Assembly (NCBI RefSeq): GCF_048544455.1
Contig: NC_133538.1
Span: 142,535,922 to 142,599,921 of the forward strand
Direction: 5' to 3'
Source of the DNA: Silene latifolia
Lineage: Eukaryota > Streptophyta > Magnoliopsida > Caryophyllales > Caryophyllaceae
DNA: 64,000 bases
Positions within the stretch are counted from its first letter, which is position 1, and each line of letters begins with the position of its first letter. Below, piece after piece: positions 56,525 to 64,000 of the stretch. The translations under genes and the position numbers were made by a program. A model generated the notes under the pieces. It saw only the letters and a program-made list of their open reading frames with translations, had not been told where the DNA came from and ran no database searches.

Positions 56525-57942
56525 CTAGGAAGAAGGAGACCCGAAGCGACGGGTCTGTCGGGCTCTAGCACGAGCCTCTCTGTCAAGACGTCTTTTAGCC
56601 AACTCCTCATACAAGGTAGTATCAGGGGGTGTGTAATAACTCGGGTACATAGTTGTGAACATGTCACTCATGGCACGATGAAGTGCCAAAAACTCCCTGG
56701 TCGCATCATGAACACTCTCAATCTCATCCCGCAATTCCTCTAACTCAAGCTCTACATGGTCCCTCCAAGCAACATCACCAAACGCCTCTGTATCACCACT
56801 ACCTTCACCATCATGACCCTCCTCGTCGTCATCATGCCCAGGTTCCTCCGAACCATCAGCTTCCGCCATCACTAAATCTGTACTAGCAACTCCAGTACTA
56901 CTCTTCTTTTTTGAGGTGACTAGAACAAGCAGCTCCGGAGGGTCCATGGGAATGAATAGATCGATGTGACGCGGTCCCACTGGAATTAGCATTCCCTCCG
57001 GGCGAGGTAGTCTCAAGTAAGCTTCCTTCTTAACAATTCCCAACAGCAAAGCATAGGCTAACTCCTCACAATCAATGCGACCCAACATCTGCATATGGCA
57101 GCACATGGACACAATGGTCAAAGAAGAGATCCCGCGGACGCGATCTCGTGGGTCTAACTCATACCCCAAATGCATAGCAAGCAAAGTCACCATGCCTCCC
57201 ATAGGAATCTTAACAGTTTTGACACTCCGAATATCAACACACATTTGAACAAATTCACTCACCCAATCTGGCCGACCTACTCCTTCCGGTCCCATACCCC
57301 ACAACATGTTAATCTCACTCCGGTTGATATTAGTAGGTTCTCCTTGGCACAAGAATGTCATGACAAGGACATGATGAATAAAGTGAAATGCCGGGTGAGG
57401 TATCCTAGAACTAATCTGAGTGTGACCATCATTACACTGATGAGTAAGTGCATACCAAAACTCATTCGTAGCTGCCCAAGAACAACCAGCCCAACTCTCC
57501 GTATCAGCTCTAAGGGCTACACCAAATGTTTCCCTCAAAGTAGGATAGTACAAGACGGTTTCTTTGTTCATTAACTGAAATTTAATGCTAGGGGGTCACT
57601 CTCAGGCACCTGCTCAACGGTGGATAAGAATTCCAGCGTTAATCTCTTATACGTCTCAGCCTTCTTATTCAAAAACTCACTCAACCCAGCCCGTTCTAAC
57701 AATACCTCCACCGCCTCAAGGACTCCCAACTGTCTCAACGCCTCTCTGTCAAGAAATTTGGTTACGCGGATGGTTCTTTTGGGAAGTATAAGGGCTCTCC
57801 AGTATTTCTGTTGAACCTCAGTTAGAGTACATCCCATATAATCGACAACTAGACGGTTGGCACTAGCACGTGAGGTACTAGTGCTGGCCTTTGGGGTAGT
57901 TTTTATAGCTTTTCGAGGCGGGTTTTTTCGTTTCGGGGCCAT
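56525..57942 (-). pseudogene. Athila env-like ORF (ATHILA ORF-1 family), split
   Basis: Two frames join here. The first, likely starting at MAPKRKNPPRKAI (57942; an upstream ATG at 57984 is possible), contains VVDYMGCTLTEVQQKYW and ends at a TAA at 57571. The second starts with an ATG that shares its A with that TAA (TAATG), in another frame, and runs 348 residues (HFIHHVLVMTFLCQGEPTNI, MLGRIDCEELAYALLLG, acidic EEPGHDDDEEGHDGEGS tail, basic RLDREARARARQTRR end). Position after pol and content fit the Athila env-like or ORF-1 protein, of unknown role. I see no signal peptide; a single-base frameshift is the simplest reason for the split, with a coupled stop-start as alternative. Confidence 0.8.
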
Positions 57943-57984
57943 CCCACGACACACAGCAGTAACTAGCAACAAAAACAACAACAC

Positions 57985-59238
57985 TGCAGTAACAACTTTA
58001 ACAAGAACTCAGCAACACACTCCTTCAATTCACACACAACCTCCTTGACCAACACTTACAGTACTCACAACAAAACCCGACACAGCCCAGTTCAACACTC
58101 ACGACACTTCACAACCCCAAATCCGTACAACAGTCGACAATTCAACAACAGTTCCCAGCAAATAAATCGAAATTAAGTAGAAGGACTCACAAGTAGAGCA
58201 CGAAATTATGAGTACTTACAGACCAATAAAAGCAGTTGGGAAGGCGAGTAAGCAGCTTGAAACAACACCCCAAAATCGTCAATTGAAGTATCAATTTGCG
58301 ATTTCAAAAATTAGGGCTTGTGAAACCCAGATTTCCGCCCCAAGATTGGCAGTACAGGGAAGAAATTTCAGCAATAATGGAACGATTTTACTCGAATTGG
58401 GGAAGAATTTATTGGGTATATGCAATTCCAGAATTAGGGTTCGAAAAATCCCCAAAATATCGGATCAACTTCAGCAACAAGGGGACGAATTTTTCGAAAT
58501 ATTAATGGATGAACACGAATTTCGCACCAGATTCAGCAGTACTGGGACGAATTTGTTGTTGAAATCATAGTGAATGAACACGACTTGGGAATTGCAGCTA
58601 TAATCCCCAATTTTTCAGAAATTAGGGTTACAAAACCCCAAATTTTTGAACCAAATTGCACAATGAATGAAACCGACACAATTGATACAACTTTCTTTAT
58701 TTTGTGATTTATTGAGCAGCAATTTGTGGGAGGGATTTGGAAATAAAATGGATTTGTATGGGAGTTATTTGAGTTTTAGGAAACAGGAAGAAGAAAGGAA
58801 AGGGGATTCGTCGAAGGAAAGGATTAGTACCTGATGTGAATGTAAAGTGTGCCTTGAGTGGGAGTCGAGCACGCGTCAGATGCGCATAGGGTGAATGTAG
58901 AGCGCGAAATAGGGCCTGCCGCGTGTGTTTTTACTGCATATGCGCGACCAATTAATGTGACTGAGGCACACTTTACATTCACGACTTGTATTTCTTTCTT
59001 TCTCGGTCTCGAAGCATTATTCATCATTCCTATTACATATAATAAACCGTCAAAATAAAATTAATTAAAACAAGTAATAAAAAGAACACAATAATATTTA
59101 TAATTACTAATTAAACCAAATAAATTAACTAACTATAAACCATAATTAAAGAAATATTACAAAAAAAAGGATAAAAAACCCGGGTTGCCTCCCGTTAGCG
59201 CTTTTGTTTATAGTCGTTTGCTCGACTTATTGGTGAAA
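57985..59238 (-). other. Spacer between pol and env-like ORF
   Basis: About 1.25 kb without a supported gene. Athila elements usually have such a spacer, thought to hold the splice signals for the downstream ORF. Frames near 58208-58570 on plus are antisense to the element and unconvincing. A small AT-rich region at 59040-59180 precedes the end of pol. Confidence 0.6.
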
Positions 59239-62200
59239 TTAATCTTCATAAACGGGGTCATAGAGATCTAATGACTCTACCACCTCAATCTCGACACCAT
59301 CATGATAGAGCTTCAGTCTTTACCCATTTACTTTTAGCACTTTATCCGTCGTCGGATCTCGTACCTCAACTGCACCATGAGGATAAACATTAGTAATTAT
59401 AAGTGGACCGATCCAACGGGATTTCAACTTACCTGGAAATAGACGAAAGCGGGATTGGAACAAAAGGACTTTTTTACCAACTTTAAAGTCCCGTCTCAAT
59501 ATCATATTGTCATGCCAAGCTTTCGTTCTTTCTTTGTAAGTAGCTGCATTCTCATATGATTCAAGTCGGAGCTCTTCCAACTCTTGCAATTGCAATTTCC
59601 GATGCAACCCCGCGTCATCCAAGCTCATATTAAAGCTTTTTATTGCCCAATATGCTTTATGCTCCAATTCTACAGGTAAATGACACGCTTTCCCAAACAC
59701 AAGTCGATAAGGTGACATACCGATTGGGGTTTTATAGGCCGTTCGATATGCCCATAATGCATCATCTAATCTCAAGCTCCAATCCTTCCGATTAGGATTC
59801 ACCGTCTTCTCATGGATAGATTTAACTTCTCTATTGGACACTTCAGCTTGTCCATTGGTTTGCGGATGATATGCCGTGGAAACTTTATGAGTAACACAAT
59901 ACTTTTTGAGCAAAGCACGAATTGTCTTGTTGACAAAATGAGTTCCACGGTCACTTATCAAGGCCTTTGGAATTCCAAATCGAGCAAATATGTTAGCCTT
60001 GATAAAATCCGCCACCACCTTGGAATCATCGGTCTTAGTGGGAATAGCCTCCACCCACTTAGACACATAATCTACCGCCAATAATATGTAAAGATTTCCA
60101 TATCAACTTGGAAAAGGACCCATAAAATCAATCCCCCAAACATCAAAAATCTCACATTTAAGCATGTAACTTTACGGCATCTCATTCTTTCGGGAAATAT
60201 TGCCTACTCTTTGGCAATTGTCACAAGTTTGACAAAATCCATGAGCATCTCTAAACAAAGAAGGCCAATAAAATCCACAATCTAGCACTTTTCTCGCAGT
60301 TCTTCTTGCACCAAAGTGACCACCACAAGCATGTGAGTGGCAAAATGTAAGGATAGAGGACATCTCATTCTCCGGTATACACCTCCTTATGATTTGGTCG
60401 GAACAATGCTTCCACAAATAAGGCTCACCCCACACATAATACTTCGCATCACAACGAAGCTTGTCTTTTTTAGATTTAGAAAAACCTTGTGGAAATTTAG
60501 AGGAGCAAAGAAAATTTACAAGATTGGCATACCATGGCTCTACGGAACGAATAGCGAACAAGCTCTCATCAGGAAATAATCCTTTCACCGGATTTTTCTC
60601 ATGTGGATTTGCATCAACATCCACTAACCTGATCAAATGGTCCGCTACAACATTTTCTGCTCCCTTCTTATCTTTCACCTCCAAATCAAATTCACTAAGC
60701 AATAGAATCCATCTTATCAATCTCGGCTTAGATTCTTTCTTCGCCATCAAGTGGCGCAGTGCCGCATGATCTGAAAATACCACCACTTTTGTACCAAGTA
60801 AATAGGACCGGATTTTTTCCAAAGCAAAAACAATTGCTAGAAGCTCCTTCTCAGTTGTGGTGTAATTTCGTTGTGCTTCATTTAGGGTCATGGATGCATA
60901 ATGAATAACATGGGAAGCCCTCCTATTATTTTGACCTAACACCGCTCCCAAAGCATAATCACTCGCGTCACACATGATCTCAAAGGGAAGAGACCAATCC
61001 GGTGCTTGAATAATTGGAGCGGAAGTAAGCCTACCTTTCAACTCATCAAAAGCCTCCTTACAAGCCTTGTCAAAGATGAAATCTGTCTCCTGTTGTAACA
61101 GCTTGCATAAGGGTGAAGCGATCTTAGAGAAATCCTTGATGAACCTGCGGTAAAAACCTGCATAACCAAGAAAAGATCGAACTTCGCGAACATTAGTAGA
61201 GTAAGGTAGAGACGAAATAGTATCAATCGTAGCTTTATCTACCTCAATACCTCTCGAAGACACAACATGTCCAAGTACTATACCTTGTTCCACCATAAAG
61301 TGACACTTCTCAGAATTCAAAACAAGGTTAGTATCAATACAGCGCTTAAGAATAAGAGATAAATGGTGTAAACAAGTATCAAAAGAATCACCATGCACCG
61401 TTAAATCATCCATAAATACCTCAATGAAGCGTTCAACATACTCAGAAAATATGCTATCCATACATCGCTGAAAGGTAGCAGGTGCATTACAAAGTCCAAA
61501 AGGCATACGTCGATACGCAAAGGTACCAAAAGGACAAGTAAATGTGGTTTTCTCTTGATCCTCAGGGGAAATAGCTATTTGAAAATACCCCGAATACCCA
61601 TCTAGAAAGCAATAATACGCCTTACCCGCTAGTCTTTCAAGCATTTGGTCAATAAAGGGAAGGGGAAAGTAGTCTTTTCTAGTTACCGCATTCAACCTAC
61701 GATAATCTATACAAACCCTCCACCCGTTTTGGATCCTAGTAGGTACAAGCTCACCATCTTTGTTCTCAACTACGGTCACCCCAGACTTTTTAGGGACTAC
61801 TTGGGTAGGACTCACCCATTTAATATCAGAAATAGGATAAATCATACCTACTTGATGCAATTTGAGAACTTCTTTCTTCACTACCTCCATCATAGGAGGG
61901 TTCAATCGACGTTGTGGTTGCCTTACCGGTTTAGCGTCATCCTCTAGCAAAATCCGGTGCATACAAGTACTTGGACTAATGCCCTTGATGTCAGCAATAG
62001 TCCAACCAGTAGCTAATTTGTTCTCCACAAGTACATCTTTCAACCTTGCTTCTTGTTCCTCGGTGAGCTTACTAGAGATGATAACAGGAAGTGTTTCTCC
62101 CTCACCAAGGAAGATATACTTCAAATGCTCAGGTAGAGCCTTAAGTTCTACCACAGGTGCCTGCAAAACAGATGGCAACAATTTCTTCGAAGGAACAGTT

Positions 62201-63111
62201 AATGGCAACTTATTATTAAAATCCAAAGGAAGCTCCTCTAACTTATGTAAATCGGCCACAACCTCCTTCAAGTCAGCAGAAAAAACATATTCTATCTCTT
62301 GACCATCCACACTATTTTCCAAAGCTACCTGCAACTCATCATCACCATTAAAACCAAAGAAATCTTGGGCCAAAGGGTCAATAATGTCAATAAAATTCAA
62401 AGAGTGGCAATCATCAGGATATTTCATAGCATCATAGATGTTAAACTGCACCACTTGACCACTAGACTCCATAGTCATAGTCCCACTAGATACATCAATC
62501 TTAGTGATAGTAGTTTTCAAGAATGGCCTACCTAACAGAATAGGAGCCGCATGTTTATCATGTTCCATGTCTAGCACATAAAAATCAGCAGGAAAGATAA
62601 GATTATCAACCAAAACAAGCACATCCTCAACAATCCCTTTCGGGTAGACATTTGATCTATCAGCTAACTGGATAACAACACTAGTAGAATGTAGAGGACC
62701 AAGTTTCATAGATTCATATAAGGAGTAAGGCATCACATTAATAGAAGCTCCTAAATCTAGCATGGACTTTTGAATCTTAGTGTTTCCAATGGTGCAAGGG
62801 ATAGTGAACATGCCCGGATCACCACACTTAGTGGGTAATTTTCTTTGAAACATAGCGGACACATGTTCACTAACCTTCACTTTCTTCACCCCTTTCAACT
62901 TGTTATTCCTTTTAATAGTACACAACTTCTTTAAGAATTTTGCATATTTAGGAATACTTTTCAAAAGATTAAGAAGGGGAATGTTTACCTCACACTTCTT
63001 GAATACCTTATACATGTCTTTGTCATGCTCAAAGTGGTGAGTCCTCTTAAGTGCAAAAGGAAAGGGTACCTCCGGTTCCACCACCGGTATAGAAGAGGGA
63101 ATTTGCTCCTT
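59239..63111 (-). pseudogene. Athila pol: protease, RT, RNase H, integrase
   Basis: One minus frame of about 1,290 codons carries everything. Protease has DLGAS about 110 residues after 63084 and ILLGRPFLKTTITKIDVSSG. RT has WRVCIDYRRLNAVTRKDYFP, DGYSGYFQIAISPEDQEKT, MPFGLCNAPATFQRCM and the catalytic VFMDDLTVHG. RNase H has CDASDYALGAVLGQ and TTEKELLAIVFAL. The integrase zinc finger reads HSHACGGHFG...CQTCDNCQR, and its catalytic residues sit in [20 protein letters not shown] and [12 protein letters not shown]. Stops interrupt the frame at 60172 (TAA), about 60102 (TGA) and 59320 (TAA). I see no frameshift, so decay is by point mutation only. It follows gag in the same frame after a TAG at 63112. 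Confidence 0.93.
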
Positions 63112-64000
63112 CTACTTAACAATAGAAGCTTCTTCACCTTCCTTGATCACTATCTCTTCCTCTATTTCATGAATCACCGGTTCCTTGACTTTTCTTTTCA
63201 CTTTCTCAGCCTCCACTAGTTGTCTCCCATTTCTCAAAGAGACTGCGCTCACACTCTTTGGATTCACCACCGTTTGAGATGGTAGTGCATTAGAATCTGT
63301 AGCCTCCAACCGATTAATTGCAGTAGCCAGCTGACTAACTTGATTTTCAAGATTCTTAAAACTTTGCTTATTATCTGCTCTATCTTGAGTAACACTGAGA
63401 GTAAGAGCCCGAATCATATCTTCCGTGGACATTGACGAACTTGGTGGTGCTTGTTCAGCTGCTTGTTGAGGTACTTGTTGATTAATTTGTTGTCCTTGTG
63501 GTCTTTGGAGAAACTGACCTCTAGGAGGGCCAGACGATGAACCGGCTTGAGAATTTCCCCAACGAAAGTTAGGGTGAGCCTTCCATCCTTCATTATAGGT
63601 CTTGGAATATGGATCCCATTTCCTGTTATTTGTAGTACTCTCCCAAACACCATTCACTTCTTCTTGGCCATTTTCTCGCAAGTAAGGACACAAATCATTA
63701 GGGTGACCCTCAGTAGCGCATATGCCACAAACAGTAGCCATTTATCTCCCAGATAACATATCACGGAGAGTGGAAACAATATTATCAACCTTTTCCTCTA
63801 AACCAGGACTAACACCCATAGCATTCACTCCTCTTCGTGATGGTTTCCTCTCAAACTGTCTAGAGGTCTCAGCTAGCTCTGAAATAACCTCCCAAGCCTC
63901 ATCTAGATTTTTGTTGGCTATATTTCCTCCACAAGCAGAGTGAATCATGCGACGGTCATCTTGGTTCAGTCCACCACAAAAATACATAATGAGATCCTGA
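63112..64000 (-). pseudogene. Athila gag, C-terminal part
   Basis: Two in-frame pieces: 63987-63742 (end of the gag domain, MIHSACGGNIANKNLDEAWE and ELAETSRQFERKPSRR) and 63741-63112, which opens with knuckle CGICATEGHPNDLC and continues with a Gln/Pro-rich segment and a coiled-coil-like stretch (SFKNLENQVSQLATAINRLE). Stops at 63742-63744 and 63112-63114 interrupt a frame that otherwise continues into pol. The N-terminal half, primer site and 5' LTR lie beyond the right edge. Confidence 0.88.

Noticed and set aside
58208-58570. 120-codon plus frame as a gene
   Set aside because: Antisense in the pol-env spacer of the Athila element, without recognisable motifs.

Overview
This window is plant nuclear DNA made almost entirely of transposable elements. 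The evidence is: LTR retroelements primed by plant-type initiator tRNA-Met and tRNA-Asp sites, chromovirus and Athila/Tat-type Ty3/gypsy elements, a mariner transposase of the plant DD39D type, Stowaway- and Tourist-like MITEs, Helitron ends, and GT-AG introns of about 70-200 bp. It looks like a medium-to-large, AT-rich eudicot genome. Caryophyllales is my guess from the general look of the repeats, with low confidence. I see no intact host gene, tRNA, rRNA or CRISPR array.

Layout. 1-6686: minus-strand Athila/Tat-like element with gag-protease but no reverse transcriptase in view, tRNA-Asp primer site and a 1.5 kb 5' LTR. 6687-10204: leader and LTR of a minus-strand Copia element, partly duplicated in tandem. 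10207-13990: 5'-truncated plus-strand chromovirus (RT, RNase H, integrase, chromodomain) and its 3' LTR. 13991-18792: pile-up of minus-strand chromovirus LTRs, one split by a 2.4 kb solo LTR with a clean target duplication. 18793-26182: MITEs, a Helitron helicase remnant and a decayed mariner. 26183-30154: young non-coding LTR element. 30155-32753: Helitron 3' end and an intron-containing Ran GTPase fragment. 32754-41512: Mutator-like element with about 115 bp imperfect inverted termini, carrying a broken FAR1-type transposase on plus and a nine-exon Ulp1-like cysteine protease gene on minus. 41513-48616: small Helitron, fold-back elements and a LINE RNase H scrap. 48617-54249: chromovirus interrupted in its integrase by an LTR of another subfamily. 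54250-64000: Athila element on minus (3' LTR, env-like ORF, pol, gag), running off the right edge.

The least expected signals are two. (1) In the left Athila-like element, 12-bp palindromes with core GTCGATCGAC occur as seven pairs, each with exactly 21 bp between centres, in the LTR, in the gag-protease reading frame and in the downstream non-coding part. Unrelated chromovirus LTRs carry arrays of a similar 14-bp palindrome, TACTCGATCGAGTA, at 19-21 bp spacing. (2) In the Mutator-like element the Ulp1-like protease has kept nearly all its splice sites while the transposase beside it has lost its frame.

All domain names are from reading the protein sequences by eye; no database was searched.
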